A DNA stretch of 51,935 bases. It comes from PALSA-1336 sp038203095 (GTDB lineage: Bacteria; Patescibacteriota; Doudnabacteria; UBA920). Location of the stretch: assembly GCA_038203095.1 (NCBI GenBank), contig JBBREH010000004.1, positions 1-51,935 on the forward strand. Direction: 5' to 3'. The notes below the pieces were generated by a model. The model did no database searches, had not been told where the DNA came from, and saw nothing but the letters and a program-made list of their open reading frames with translations. The position numbers and the translations under genes were made by a program. Positions 22,189 through 30,878 of the stretch are shown here, in pieces. Each line of letters starts with the position of its first letter. Within the stretch, counting starts at the first letter, position 1.

Positions 22189-23316
22189 TTAAGGATTAAG
22201 GATTTGCCCATACACGACCAACGTCTCTCTTGCCGTTTTATCCCAGCTAAAGAATATTGATCTTTCCAAGCTTCTTGTTTGTAACTGTTGATGGAACTGG
22301 CTGTCGCGAGAAAGCAAATGCATTTTCTCGCCAATATCTTCAGGATCTAACGGGTTGAAATATATTGCCGCGTTATCGTATATTTCGTTAAAAACTTCAA
22401 TATTAGACACTAGCAAAGGTAAGCCAAAACTCAATGCCTCCACACCGGGCAAGCCAAAGCCTTCGTGGAGCGAGGCAGACACAAATCCGTAAGCGCCTTT
22501 ATATAAAGCTGATAATTCCCGATCATCTACAGTGCCTGTAAAAATTAAACGTCCGCTGTTTTTAATGTCCAAAGCCTTATGTTTGATTTCCGGGTAGTGC
22601 GGATCGCTTTTACCCACGACCACAAAATCCATATCTACTTTATATTTTTGAATAAGGTAATCAAAGCCCCGGGTTAAGTTAACCAAATTTTTTTTACGTT
22701 CCAGCACGCCAACAAACAAAAAATAAGGTTTTTGAATTAGATACCTATTTTTTACCTCAGTAACTTTTTCATTAGCAATGTCATTATTTAACGACGAACC
22801 CTCATAGATAACTTGAATTTTCCCAGACGGGATTTGCAAATAAGAAGCAATGTCTTTTTTTGAAGCTTCCGAGACCGTGATAATTTTTTTTGCATTTTTT
22901 GCAGCCGATTCAATAACTTTTTTGTAAGCTAAAAAGTGTAAATAGTGGCTTTTTTTTGCGCCGCTAATTTTATGGTGCACCATATCGTGAATGGTAACCA
23001 CAAACGGCCGTTTGTAAAAAATTGGCAGGTTAAAATTGGGGAAGTGGGCTAAGTCGAGATTGCATTTATTTAACTGCCTTAAAAAACTCGTCTGTTCACC
23101 AAAAGAATAATGGCGACTGTTGGTGTGAATTAATTTTATACTAGGATATTTTTCCAGTGCCACAATGGTTTCCGGCGCCATCTGTTTTTTGTTTACAAAA
23201 AGAAAATATTTATTTCCCTGATCCAACGCCAAAATCCGCGGAAAAAGCTCCTGGCAATACCTGCCAATCCCGCCGTGCTCTGTGCCGTATAGTCTTAAAT
23301 CTAAACCAATTCTCAT
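22189..23316 (-). CDS. GT4 family glycosyltransferase
   Basis: A GT-B fold, GT4-type glycosyltransferase (375 aa from the chosen start). The N-terminus MRIGLDLRLYGTEHGGIGRY carries the glycine loop, with VTIHDMVHH in the acceptor domain. The donor domain shows FVGVLERKKNLVNLTRGF, FTGTVDDRELSALYKGA and the EX7E region HEGFGLPGVEALSFGLP. The start is set at the ATG of 23314-23316; the frame stays open to 23412 but that part runs through a palindromic repeat. It probably adds a sugar to a surface polysaccharide. Confidence 0.87.
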   Translation of the reverse strand: MRIGLDLRLYGTEHGGIGRYCQELFPRILALDQGNKYFLFVNKKQMAPETIVALEKYPSIKLIHTNSRHYSFGEQTSFLRQLNKCNLDLAHFPNFNLPIFYKRPFVVTIHDMVHHKISGAKKSHYLHFLAYKKVIESAAKNAKKIITVSEASKKDIASYLQIPSGKIQVIYEGSSLNNDIANEKVTEVKNRYLIQKPYFLFVGVLERKKNLVNLTRGFDYLIQKYKVDMDFVVVGKSDPHYPEIKHKALDIKNSGRLIFTGTVDDRELSALYKGAYGFVSASLHEGFGLPGVEALSFGLPLLVSNIEVFNEIYDNAAIYFNPLDPEDIGEKMHLLSRDSQFHQQLQTRSLERSIFFSWDKTARETLVVYGQILNP

Positions 23317-23340
23317 ATGATCTTTGTTTATTATCGAGGA

Positions 23341-23368
23341 TGTAGCGGAGGCCATCGGCCTCCATCTC
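23341..23368. repeat. GTAGCGGAGGCC palindromic repeat
   Basis: TGTAGCGGAGGCCATCGGCC followed by TCCATCTC; the GGAGGCC/GGCCTCC palindrome lies between two glycosyltransferase genes and touches the 3' end of the upstream one. Confidence 0.6.
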
Positions 23369-24482
23369 AAGATTGTAACGAGCTTAAAATCCCCTGCGCC
23401 GTATCTCGCCAATTAAATTTTTTTACGCGCTCCAAACCTTTTTCAATCAATTGCGCTCTCAAATTTCCATTATTCAAAACAATATTTAGACTTTCAGCAA
23501 CACTATTTATGTCATAAGGATTAATAAATAACCCTGCATCCCCTACTACCTCGGGAAGCGATGTAAGCTGGCTAACAATTACCGGCGTACCCACCGCCAT
23601 TGCCTCCAAGGGTTGGAAGCCAAAACCTTCATAATAGCTCGGATAAATTAGTGTTCTAGCCAGCTTAATTATAGCTGATTTATGGTTTTCACTCACATAG
23701 CCTATGTATTTGATTTTGGCAAATTTTTTACTGCTTTTAATTAACTGAAAATCTTTTTTATATTTCCAGCCCAAGCGCCCCGCAATAACCAGTGACTCCG
23801 GTCCGCTATACATCTCAAAAGCTTTTATGACTCCGGCTAAATTTTTTCTAGGTTCAATAGTATTTAAAAATAAGATATACTCGCCGGGCAAGCCATAAAC
23901 ATTCCTAGCCGCTCTCAGATTTTCTAGTGCTAATTCGTGCGAATTAGCATTCAAATTTGTAGCCGGATAAACTACTTTAATTTTTTCCGGATTAATTTTA
24001 AACACGCGGACTAAATCATTCTTAGTGTATTCGGAAACCGCAAACAAAATATTAGCTCGTTCAAAAGCCGACTTATAATTTAAAAATTTGTGCCAGACTC
24101 TTCTTTTGATGTCGTAAAACTCCGGGGTTAAAACCGGAGAAAGGTCGTGAACGACAATTGCCAGTTTAGTTTTGCCATTAATGGAAAACTGATTCAAATT
24201 AGGCATAAACAGCCAATCCACTTCGCCAACCAATTTTTCCAGTTTAATCATATTGAATTTTAAAGCCAAATTTAAAAGTTTGCTGGGCATCCTGGTGTGC
24301 CTGACTTGCGAATTTACATAATGAAAATCGGGCAACTGTTTTTGCCTAAATGAATTGTAAAATAATATATATTTATTCTGCTTGTCCAGCGGCAGCAAAT
24401 TTTCCAGCAAATTCAAACAGTAATTTTCCACTCCGGAAATAGTGCCACTCGACAAGCTCCTTAAATCAATCGCGATTTTCAT
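23367..24482 (-). CDS. GT4 family glycosyltransferase
   Basis: A 371-aa GT4 enzyme. N-terminal loop IDLRSLSSGTISGVENYCLN (4-23), VVHDLSPVLTPEFYD, FAVSEYTKNDLV, then the donor-domain motifs LFLNTIEPRKNLAGVIKAF (about 202-220) and SYYEGFGFQPLEAMAVGTPV (about 285-304, the EX7E motif). It resembles mannosyltransferases of polysaccharide clusters. The start overlaps the gene upstream by 17 bp, so the two are co-transcribed. Confidence 0.9.
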   Translation of the reverse strand: MKIAIDLRSLSSGTISGVENYCLNLLENLLPLDKQNKYILFYNSFRQKQLPDFHYVNSQVRHTRMPSKLLNLALKFNMIKLEKLVGEVDWLFMPNLNQFSINGKTKLAIVVHDLSPVLTPEFYDIKRRVWHKFLNYKSAFERANILFAVSEYTKNDLVRVFKINPEKIKVVYPATNLNANSHELALENLRAARNVYGLPGEYILFLNTIEPRKNLAGVIKAFEMYSGPESLVIAGRLGWKYKKDFQLIKSSKKFAKIKYIGYVSENHKSAIIKLARTLIYPSYYEGFGFQPLEAMAVGTPVIVSQLTSLPEVVGDAGLFINPYDINSVAESLNIVLNNGNLRAQLIEKGLERVKKFNWRDTAQGILSSLQS

Positions 24483-25032
24483 CTAAGTTTGATTTATTTG
24501 TAAAAGCAGCAGTTTCTTGTTTTAGAATCCCAGCTATTGTGCTTGCTTCCATATGCCGATTAGCAAGAATAATAGCCCGAGTAAAAAAATAGTCCGTTAT
24601 TTGTCGGCCATTAAACCCAAAAGTTGCCTCAGCCGCCGGTATATATATTTCATAAGCTGGATAATCTGGCACAAAAGCATATTGATTGTCTGGATTGGGA
24701 GGGTTATGTATTTTTTCCTCTTGGACCTCTTTCAATCTCTCCCTTGCCTCCAGTACAGCTTCATCCGGACTTTGCGATTTATAATAATCACCATAAAGCG
24801 TGCGATAAATCTCTTCAAGTTCGAGAGCTGATCTATATCTATCCAATTCATTATTCTTGCTTTTCTCTGCTGTTTTTAAATTTCTCTCAGCAATTTCTTG
24901 CTTTGTAAAAATTCTAGACGCAATAAGTTCAACTCCATTAATTACTATTTGATATATCCTATTTTCAGGAATGTTCTCTGATTTATAATAATCAGCCCCC
25001 GGATACATCTCTAGTTTCGTTCCCTCTGGCAT
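24466..25032 (-). CDS. hypothetical protein within the glycosyltransferase operon
   Basis: A 188-aa soluble protein. A short beta-like N-terminus (MPEGTKLEMYPGADYYKSEN) is followed by a long charged helical section (about 42-110) and a C-terminal part with PDYPAYEIYIPAAEATFGFN. I do not recognise the family. It lies 6 bp after one glycosyltransferase gene and overlaps the next by 17 bp. Confidence 0.7.
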   Translation of the reverse strand: MPEGTKLEMYPGADYYKSENIPENRIYQIVINGVELIASRIFTKQEIAERNLKTAEKSKNNELDRYRSALELEEIYRTLYGDYYKSQSPDEAVLEARERLKEVQEEKIHNPPNPDNQYAFVPDYPAYEIYIPAAEATFGFNGRQITDYFFTRAIILANRHMEASTIAGILKQETAAFTNKSNLDENRD

Positions 25033-25038
25033 AAATTT

Positions 25039-26235
25039 CTATTTAATTAAACGGATAATTTTATTAATAGACTCCTTAAAATTCTGCTTTCCAAATTTTT
25101 TGGCTTGGTTTAGCAAAACGCTTTGTTGATATTTTTCCGGATGCCAATTCAGGATTAGATTTTTGAGTTCGGTTTTGACATTATTGTAATGCAGAGCATC
25201 GCCTTGCTTTACAGGCAGGCCGGGGGCCTGCACTACATTGGTAACAGCATTTCCGCCAAACAATTCTCCGGTTTCACCCGGTACAACTGTCTCCAGAGCT
25301 CCTCCTTGCGCAAAGGCCAGCGTTGCTGTGCCACAAGCCGCGGCTTCGAGCGGCATAAGGCCAAAATCTTCGATTTGCGGGTACAAAAAGCCCAGGGCGC
25401 CACTATACTGCTCGCGCAGTTCAGTATCTGATATACGGCCTAAAAAGCTAATGTTTGGTTTGGCAATCGATTGCAAATATTTTTCCTGGCGGCCGGTGCC
25501 GACAACATGCAGGGGCAAGCCGAGTTCGTTGAATATTTCAATAATCAGTTCGTTTTTTTTATGAGCTTGGAGACGGCCGGCGAGGAGAAAATAGTCGCTT
25601 TTTTCAATACCACCTCCCCCCGCTTCGCGGGGTACTCCTCCTTTAAAAGGAGGAGATGGCTGCACTGGTTTCCAAAACTCCGTATCAACAAACGGATACA
25701 CTACTGTACTAGTACACTCATAATAGGCTTGAATACGATTTTGGACTTCTTGGGAGTTGGCAATAAATTGAGTTACTCTTTGCGAACCTTTGTGGTCCCA
25801 TTTTTTCATCTGAACTAACAACCACTTTACAATCGGTCTAATAATAACCGGAACTTCCTGATTGACATAATTTTCATCTCCCCACAAAAATCTGGTTGGC
25901 GTGTGACAATAATTTACATGCCTGCATTTTTTTGGCACGCGAATATTTTTTATAAACCCCGAGCTGGAAGAAAGCACCACATCATAACCCCTAAAATCAA
26001 GCGACAAAACCGCAAAAGGAATTAACGGCAAAAAATACTGCAGACGCGGAATAAAATTATAAAAAACCTGAAGCCAGGAAGTCCGAATATCCCAACCCTG
26101 GTACTTGTCTTTTAACCGACGATCAAGCACCAAAGTAAAAACCGGTGCATCCGGAAACATTTCGTGGAAAGTATCTACAATTCTTTCCGCGCCGCCTAAT
26201 TGGGTAAAGCTGTCGTGGGCAAGGGCAATTTTCAT
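25039..26235 (-). CDS. GT4 family glycosyltransferase with two repeat-derived inserts
   Basis: A 398-aa GT4 enzyme. N-terminal MKIALAHDSFTQLGGAERIV, the NYCHTPTRFLWG loop typical of WbaZ/mannosyltransferase-like proteins, and the donor-domain FLGRISDTELREQYSGALGF and EDFGLMPLEAAACGTATLAF (EX7E). Two segments look foreign: VQPSPPFKGGVPREAGGGG (about residues 190-208) and NVVQAPGLPVKQGDALHYNN (about 333-352). Each is encoded by a dispersed palindromic repeat that keeps frame. The enzyme probably tolerates them in surface loops. A TGTACTAGTACA palindrome at 25705-25716 is within the coding sequence. Confidence 0.88.
   Translation of the reverse strand: MKIALAHDSFTQLGGAERIVDTFHEMFPDAPVFTLVLDRRLKDKYQGWDIRTSWLQVFYNFIPRLQYFLPLIPFAVLSLDFRGYDVVLSSSSGFIKNIRVPKKCRHVNYCHTPTRFLWGDENYVNQEVPVIIRPIVKWLLVQMKKWDHKGSQRVTQFIANSQEVQNRIQAYYECTSTVVYPFVDTEFWKPVQPSPPFKGGVPREAGGGGIEKSDYFLLAGRLQAHKKNELIIEIFNELGLPLHVVGTGRQEKYLQSIAKPNISFLGRISDTELREQYSGALGFLYPQIEDFGLMPLEAAACGTATLAFAQGGALETVVPGETGELFGGNAVTNVVQAPGLPVKQGDALHYNNVKTELKNLILNWHPEKYQQSVLLNQAKKFGKQNFKESINKIIRLIK
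25183..25239. repeat. in-frame palindromic insertion with TGTAATGCAG/CTGCACTACA ends
   Basis: A 57-bp unit with imperfect inverted ends (ATTGTAATGCAG and CTGCACTACATT) and GC-rich stems inside (GGCAGGCC, GGGGGCC). It contributes about 19 codons to the glycosyltransferase gene. Confidence 0.6.
25609..25667. repeat. in-frame CTCCTCC/GGAGGAG repeat
   Basis: Contains CCCCGCTTCGCGGGG and CTCCTCCTTTAAAAGGAGGAG palindrome-like stems and encodes PSPPFKGGVPREAGGGG. A close relative is in frame at 45062-45165 in another glycosyltransferase, and a related intergenic copy is at 37751-37800. Confidence 0.7.
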
Positions 26236-26249
26236 AAAATGTTATGAGT

Positions 26250-26304
26250 TGTAGCGTGCCCATTTATGGGCGATCCAAGTAAGCCGATAAATCGGCACGC
26301 TACA
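26250..26304. repeat. two-hairpin palindromic repeat, copy 4
   Basis: Ends TGTAGCGTGC and GCACGCTACA are perfect inverted copies; inner palindromes GCCCATTTATGGGC and GCCGATAAATCGGC. Lies in the short gap between two polysaccharide genes. Confidence 0.85.
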
Positions 26305-26327
26305 AGAAACGGTTATCAAATTTCGCT

Positions 26328-27764
26328 CTAATAATTCTGCCTGGACGCTTTTCCAAAAAACAGTAAAAAAAGGCTCTCTCCCAAAACCTTAATATCAAGC
26401 CATAACGACCAATTTTCTATGTAGTAAGTATTCAAACGAATTTCTTCATCAAAGGGCAAATCGGGCCAGGACATTTGCGAAATTTGCGAGACACCAAAAA
26501 TACCGGGCTTTATGCTAAACATCCTCGCATAGCTGTCACGATATCTTTGGACTTCGTCCAGAACATGCGCCCTGGGACCTACCATGCTCATGTCGCCTTT
26601 CAGCACATTCCAGAACTGCGGGATTTCATCCAGCTTGCTACGCCGTAAAAACCTGCCGACTTTAGTGACTCTGGGATCGTCTTTAATTTTTAAAAACGGG
26701 CCGTTAGCCCCACCTCGATCATTTTTTTGCCACAACTGTCTACGTATCTGCTCAGCCTCCTCTCCACCGTACTTCTGCCCAACACTCAAATGACTGTACA
26801 TACTGCGAAACTTATAACACTTAAAATTTTTGCCTCTGCCACGCCTGTCCGCGGAATAAATAAATTTACCTTTTGAATCCAACTTTATAGCAACGCAAAT
26901 AATTAAAAAAATCGGCGCTGTTAAAATTAAACACACCAGACTTGCAGCAATATCCAAAATTCTTTTGCTTACTTTGCCCCAGCCGTCCAAAGGAGTATTT
27001 TTCAGACTAATTAAAGGAATGCCGTTAAGGTTGTCAGTTTCCACAATATTCCTCTGCACCTCGAATAAATTAGGCACAAAGCTAAACTTAAGGCCTTTAT
27101 TACGTGCAAACTGAACCAGTTTCAAATTCATTTCTTCACTTAAATTTGTATTAGCTTGGAGAATTTCGTCGACTAAATTTTGCGAATAAAGTTTCTCTAG
27201 CTGGCTAAAAATTTCCTGAGAATATTCCAGTTCCGCCGTAGCTTTATAACCATGTTTGGGGTTTTTAAAGATCTTCTCAATAATTGCTACAGTCTGAGAA
27301 CTTCCCTTAATAATTACTAATTTATGAAGACCCAGATCGCGGTCAAACAGTAGAATCTGAAATTGTTTTAATATTAACCGTCCAACGGTTACAAAAATAA
27401 TACCCAGACCCCAGGTAGCCAAAATTATAAACCGCGACGGAAAAATACTTTGGTTAAAAAAGAAAAGTAAAATAACCAACAGCAATCCAAGTGAGATCCC
27501 CACAACAATCTTGCCCAATTCATTTGCGAATTTACGTGTGCCTTTTAAATTATATAAACCCAAAATTGCAAAAATCAGAATTAATGCTGGAATAATTTTA
27601 TATACAACCAAAAGGAACTCGTGAACATCCAGCCGGTAAATTATTGGACCTACATAATTAATAGATTTCTCCCTTAAATAAAAGGAAACTATACCTGCGA
27701 ACCCCAATGAAACAGCATCAGTTGGGATGGAAATAAAGTTAAAAATTAGCTCAGTTTTTTTCAT
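26328..27764 (-). CDS. polyprenyl glycosylphosphotransferase (WbaP/WcaJ type)
   Basis: A 478-aa initiating sugar transferase that moves a sugar-phosphate from a nucleotide sugar to undecaprenyl phosphate. Four or five membrane segments occupy about residues 1-130. A CoA-binding-like middle domain follows. The C-terminal catalytic domain (about 265-478) begins with KRILDIAASLVCLILTAPIF and contains KFRSMYSH, KDDPRVTKVGRFLRRSKLDE and PQFWNVLKGDMSMVGPRAHV, all hallmarks of the family. It is the likely first enzyme of the surface polysaccharide pathway built by the neighbouring glycosyltransferases. Confidence 0.93.
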   Translation of the reverse strand: MKKTELIFNFISIPTDAVSLGFAGIVSFYLREKSINYVGPIIYRLDVHEFLLVVYKIIPALILIFAILGLYNLKGTRKFANELGKIVVGISLGLLLVILLFFFNQSIFPSRFIILATWGLGIIFVTVGRLILKQFQILLFDRDLGLHKLVIIKGSSQTVAIIEKIFKNPKHGYKATAELEYSQEIFSQLEKLYSQNLVDEILQANTNLSEEMNLKLVQFARNKGLKFSFVPNLFEVQRNIVETDNLNGIPLISLKNTPLDGWGKVSKRILDIAASLVCLILTAPIFLIICVAIKLDSKGKFIYSADRRGRGKNFKCYKFRSMYSHLSVGQKYGGEEAEQIRRQLWQKNDRGGANGPFLKIKDDPRVTKVGRFLRRSKLDEIPQFWNVLKGDMSMVGPRAHVLDEVQRYRDSYARMFSIKPGIFGVSQISQMSWPDLPFDEEIRLNTYYIENWSLWLDIKVLGESLFLLFFGKASRQNY

Positions 27765-27860
27765 GAGATCACAGATATAAAAACACAGATTTCACAGATG
27801 CTTCTTTATATCTGTACGATCTGCGCATGTTAAAATCTATACTTATTATACCATTTTACC

Positions 27861-27889
27861 TTGACAAAAACAAGTTATTTTGTTAATAT
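27861..27889 (+). promoter_or_regulatory. rnpB promoter
   Basis: TTGACA (27861-27866), 17-bp spacer, TAATAT (27884-27889) on the plus strand, 10 bp before the 5' end of RNase P RNA. The short gap before it (27765-27860) has only low-complexity 'acagat' tracts. Confidence 0.9.
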
Positions 27890-27899
27890 TTATTGGCTT

Positions 27900-28261
27900 T
27901 AAGCAAACCGAATAATCGCTTCTTAACTATATTGCAAGATTTAGCTAAGGGGAGGAAAGTCCGAACACTTATTTGATAGCCTCTTAAGAGTTATCAAAAC
28001 TGGTAGCGGGTAATTCCCGTCGAGAGTGATCTTAGAGGTGCGAACAGAAACGGCCAATGTCGAAAGACTAGGATGTCCAGCCGGTGGCGGGACAGTCCCC
28101 ATAGTAATATGGGGGTGAAACGGCTAAATCCTTACTTGAGTGCAAGACCAAATTAGGTAGGTTGCTTGACCCGTCTGGCAACAGACGAGGCAGATAGATG
28201 ATTATTAAACCCGTAGCTTTATGCGCCGCGGTAAACAGAATTCGGCTTATGAGTTTGCTTA
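27900..28261 (+). ncRNA. rnpB: RNase P RNA
   Basis: The catalytic RNA of RNase P, which trims the 5' leader of pre-tRNAs. P1 is formed by AAGCAAAC at 27901-27908 and GTTTGCTT at 28253-28260. The universal core segments are present: GAGGAAAGTCCGAACA (about 27952-27967), GAAACGGCTAAATCC in the P4-J region side, GAGTGCAAGACCAAATTAGG, and the 3' ACAGAATTCGGCTTAT (about 28235-28250). Length of about 360 nt fits bacterial type A. It has its own consensus promoter and terminator. Confidence 0.95.
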
Positions 28262-28272
28262 AAGCATAAAAA

Positions 28273-28301
28273 AACACATCGCAAATGCGATGTGTTTTTT
28301 T
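28273..28301 (+). terminator. rnpB terminator
   Basis: AACACATCGCA/TGCGATGTGTT, an 11-bp stem with a tiny loop, followed by a T-run. Confidence 0.9.
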
Positions 28302-28338
28302 ATCTGCGTCATCTGTTCCCTATCTACGTATTTGCAGT

Positions 28339-29127
28339 CTACTTTATTTCAAAAACCACAGTCATCGTTTCGCTAATTTCCTGGCTACCAGGTTGGATGT
28401 CCGGAGCCACTGATTTATCCATAGCGCCACCACCCTGTCCCATAGCCGCTGTTGGGGCATACATAATCGGCCCGGGGTAGCCGCCCGATTCCGAGAGGCT
28501 AACTACTTTTCCTAAATTTAAACCTGCTGCGTCTGCCAATTCCTGCGCTTTTTTCTTAGCATCTTCTATGGCCAGTTTACGCGCCTGGTTTTGCAAATCA
28601 CCCGGCTTTTCCACACTTAAATTGGCTCCATCAACCTGATTGGCTCCGTTATTAACTGATCCGTCTAAAATTTTATTTAATTGGTCTTGAGACTTGTCTA
28701 TGCCTCTAACCTTAACGGTCACGTTTTGATTGCCTTGATATCCCGTAATTTTTGGTGTGCCGCCTGTATAACTCTGCATGGGATAAAAATTGAACTGTGA
28801 AGTAGTAATATCCTTGGCGTCAATGCCTTGTGCTTTAATAAAATTTATGACCTTATTTACCTTGTCGTTATTTTGATTCTTAACTTCTACAGCCGTGGCG
28901 CCTTGTGAAAGCACGCCAATATTAACCGTAGCCAAATTTGGTATGGCCGAAACCTTGCCCTCACCAGTGACGGATATCGTGTTGGCGGGTTTTTGATTAC
29001 GAAAAGTCGTACGTAAGTCATTTACTTTTTGAATCACCAGCAAAGCCAGAAAAACAATTAATACGCCACCTAAATAACTAATAACCCACTTTGGAACATT
29101 GCCGTGAGGCACATTGTTGATTTCCAT
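28339..29127 (-). CDS. SIMPL domain-containing protein (DUF541)
   Basis: A 262-aa protein anchored by one N-terminal membrane helix (about residues 12-33, WVISYLGGVLIVFLALLVIQ). The rest is a SIMPL/DUF541 domain outside the membrane: NTISVTGEGKVSAIPNLATV (about 43-62), later ARKLAIEDAKKKAQELADAAG (about 182-202), and a closing beta strand MTVVFEIK. The family is linked to envelope and stress functions without a defined reaction. Confidence 0.88.
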   Translation of the reverse strand: MEINNVPHGNVPKWVISYLGGVLIVFLALLVIQKVNDLRTTFRNQKPANTISVTGEGKVSAIPNLATVNIGVLSQGATAVEVKNQNNDKVNKVINFIKAQGIDAKDITTSQFNFYPMQSYTGGTPKITGYQGNQNVTVKVRGIDKSQDQLNKILDGSVNNGANQVDGANLSVEKPGDLQNQARKLAIEDAKKKAQELADAAGLNLGKVVSLSESGGYPGPIMYAPTAAMGQGGGAMDKSVAPDIQPGSQEISETMTVVFEIK

Positions 29128-29311
29128 ATTTTTATTTCTTTATTAATAATTCTCTTATATAAGTATAATACATAATCGACTAAAATGTTACAAGTGCAAA
29201 AAAATCGCCCGTTAATGGGCAATTCTTGTGTTTATTTTAGTGCTTAGACTCAATTTTTAATGCCGGAGAGGCTTTGTCTACCTAATTTTCAAGATCCTTA
29301 GTTCGACGATT

Positions 29312-29488
29312 CTAGACAACGAATTCTTGTTCTTTAGTCTTTTTATCTAACGAGAGATTATCAACAGAGGTTTGCAAAGTGTTTAGGCTCTTTTTTACTT
29401 CTTTAATATCATCCTTGGTCGCAAAAACATCCTTAAATACCTCTACTTGATATTTGATAAGTTTTTTCATTTCCTCTGTGGTTAACAT
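29312..29488 (-). CDS. small coiled-coil protein
   Basis: A 58-aa charged helical ORF (MLTTEEMKKLIKYQVEVFKD, then ATKDDIKEVKKSLNTLQTS). No Shine-Dalgarno is visible. The ATKDDIKEV segment resembles the 82-aa protein at 7530-7778, which supports it being real. Apart from this ORF, the 642-bp gap 29128-29769 holds a palindromic repeat, a TTAGAGC/GCTCTAA hairpin and a terminator. Confidence 0.5.
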   Translation of the reverse strand: MLTTEEMKKLIKYQVEVFKDVFATKDDIKEVKKSLNTLQTSVDNLSLDKKTKEQEFVV

Positions 29489-29587
29489 AAATTTAGTTTT
29501 ATTACTAAATAAGCTTAACCCCTAACATATTTTAGTCTACAACGGTTATCGTAACTATTTACCTTTCCCCAAAAGCATTGATATGGC

Positions 29588-29640
29588 GTAGCACGTCCGT
29601 AATCGGTCTACCAAGATCGCCCATAAATGGGCATACTACA
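29588..29640. repeat. two-hairpin palindromic repeat, diverged copy
   Basis: GTAGCACGTCCGTAATCGG on the left and GCCCATAAATGGGC then ATACTACA on the right. It is the same design as 26250-26304 but inverted and with weaker end matching. Confidence 0.65.
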
Positions 29641-29723
29641 GGCAACAATCGGAAAAAGGTGAATTATTGTTGGTTGTCCACTTAATTAGAGCCTGATTGC
29701 TCTAACTCTAAAGGTGAAAACTG

Positions 29724-29754
29724 AAAAAAAGCCGCCCATAATTGGACGGCTTTT
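29724..29754 (-). terminator. terminator of the ribosomal protein operon
   Basis: AAAAGCCGTCC/GGGCGGCTTTT on the minus strand, one mismatch in the stem, with a T-run after it. Located 16 bp past the rpsI stop. Confidence 0.85.
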
Positions 29755-29769
29755 GGAATATCAATTGAA

Positions 29770-30342
29770 TTAACGCTTCGCCCACTGTGGGCTTCTGCGG
29801 GCTCTTTTTAACCCTGGTTTCTTGCGTTCTTTTTTGCGGTCATCACGAGTAAGGAACCCGTTCTTTTTTAAAACTACTCTGACTTCTTCGGAAAGCTTGC
29901 CTAAAGCAATGGCAATGCCATGGCGAAGCGCCGTAGCTTGGGCGTGCGGACCACCGCCGTTAATGTGCGCGGTAAAGTAATGCTTGCCGGACAAACCGGT
30001 GACTTCAAAGGGTTTTAAAATTTCATCCAAATGAAAGCTGTAGCCAAAAAATTGACCGATGGGCTTTTTATTTACCACCATTTCTCCTGCTCCTTCAAAC
30101 ATTCTCACATTGGCAATAGCGGTTTTTCTACGACCAGTGGCAAAAATATATCTACCCTTTTCCTCCGCCGGCTTAACCGCTTCTTTTTCTTTGTGCACGG
30201 CTTTAGGTTCGTGGACTATAGCAACTTTTGGCTCTTCTAAATTGGCTTCCATCTTTTTGTGGACAACCGTTTTTTTAGGAGCCGCCGGGGCTTTGGATTT
30301 TTTCGGCGCTTTTTCAGTTTTTACTGCTGGCTTAGTTACCAT
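29770..30342 (-). CDS. rpsI: 30S ribosomal protein uS9 with N-terminal extension
   Basis: A 190-aa uS9. The conserved part starts near residue 63 (GRYIFATGRRKTAIANVRMF) and ends in the canonical basic tail with SPQWAKR, which reaches toward the P-site tRNA. The first 60 residues are an Ala/Lys/Pro-rich extension absent from most uS9 proteins, probably disordered and RNA-binding. It follows rplM by 20 bp, the usual pair. Confidence 0.95.
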   Translation of the reverse strand: MVTKPAVKTEKAPKKSKAPAAPKKTVVHKKMEANLEEPKVAIVHEPKAVHKEKEAVKPAEEKGRYIFATGRRKTAIANVRMFEGAGEMVVNKKPIGQFFGYSFHLDEILKPFEVTGLSGKHYFTAHINGGGPHAQATALRHGIAIALGKLSEEVRVVLKKNGFLTRDDRKKERKKPGLKRARRSPQWAKR

Positions 30343-30361
30343 ATATTCAAACTTGATTGAT

Positions 30362-30778
30362 TTATTTAACGTCTATCTTAAAATCATGTTTATTGTCTTT
30401 GACTATTTTTAAACGCGCCATAATTTTCTTGCGGAATTTAATGTCGTCTATCATACTAAAGACTGCTTTTTTTAAAACTTCTTCCGGGTTTTTTTCAATT
30501 AAATCCTTAAGAGCAACTTCTTTGATACCGCCCAGATAACCGGAGTGATGAAAATATTTTTTTTGAGCAATTTTCCGACCTGAAAGCTTAAGCATGCCGG
30601 CATTAATGGCAACAACATAGTCACCCATATCAACGTGGGGAATAAAATCCCGCTTGTGCTTACCACGTAGCAAATTAGCAATTTCAGAGGCGGCCCTACC
30701 AAGAGCTTGTTTAGAAACATCTATTTGATGCCATTTACGCACGACTTTGGCCGGCAATGTTGAACTTTGAGATTTCAT
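30362..30778 (-). CDS. rplM: 50S ribosomal protein uL13
   Basis: A 138-aa uL13 with WHQIDVSKQALGRAASEIAN (16-35), the RGKHKRDFIPHVDMGDYVVA core and KKYFHHSGYLGGIKE. It is of normal length with a short Ser/Thr-rich lead. It is located between rplQ and rpsI. Confidence 0.96.
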   Translation of the reverse strand: MKSQSSTLPAKVVRKWHQIDVSKQALGRAASEIANLLRGKHKRDFIPHVDMGDYVVAINAGMLKLSGRKIAQKKYFHHSGYLGGIKEVALKDLIEKNPEEVLKKAVFSMIDDIKFRKKIMARLKIVKDNKHDFKIDVK

Positions 30779-30878
30779 AGTCTGATTTAAAAGAATTAAA
30801 TGATTTAAATGATTGCCAAAATTAGACTGTAATAAATTCTTGTCAATCTTTTAAATGCTGTCAATCTTGTTAATTATT

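Noticed and set aside
25705..25716. TGTACTAGTACA, a fifth TrpR-like palindrome
   Set aside because: It lies within the coding sequence of a glycosyltransferase with no promoter nearby. It matches the operator core but context does not support regulation. Kept only as a note.
27900..28261. tmRNA or riboswitch
   Set aside because: The GAGGAAAGTCC, GTGCAAGACC and ACAGAATTCGGCTTA segments with P1 pairing identify RNase P RNA.
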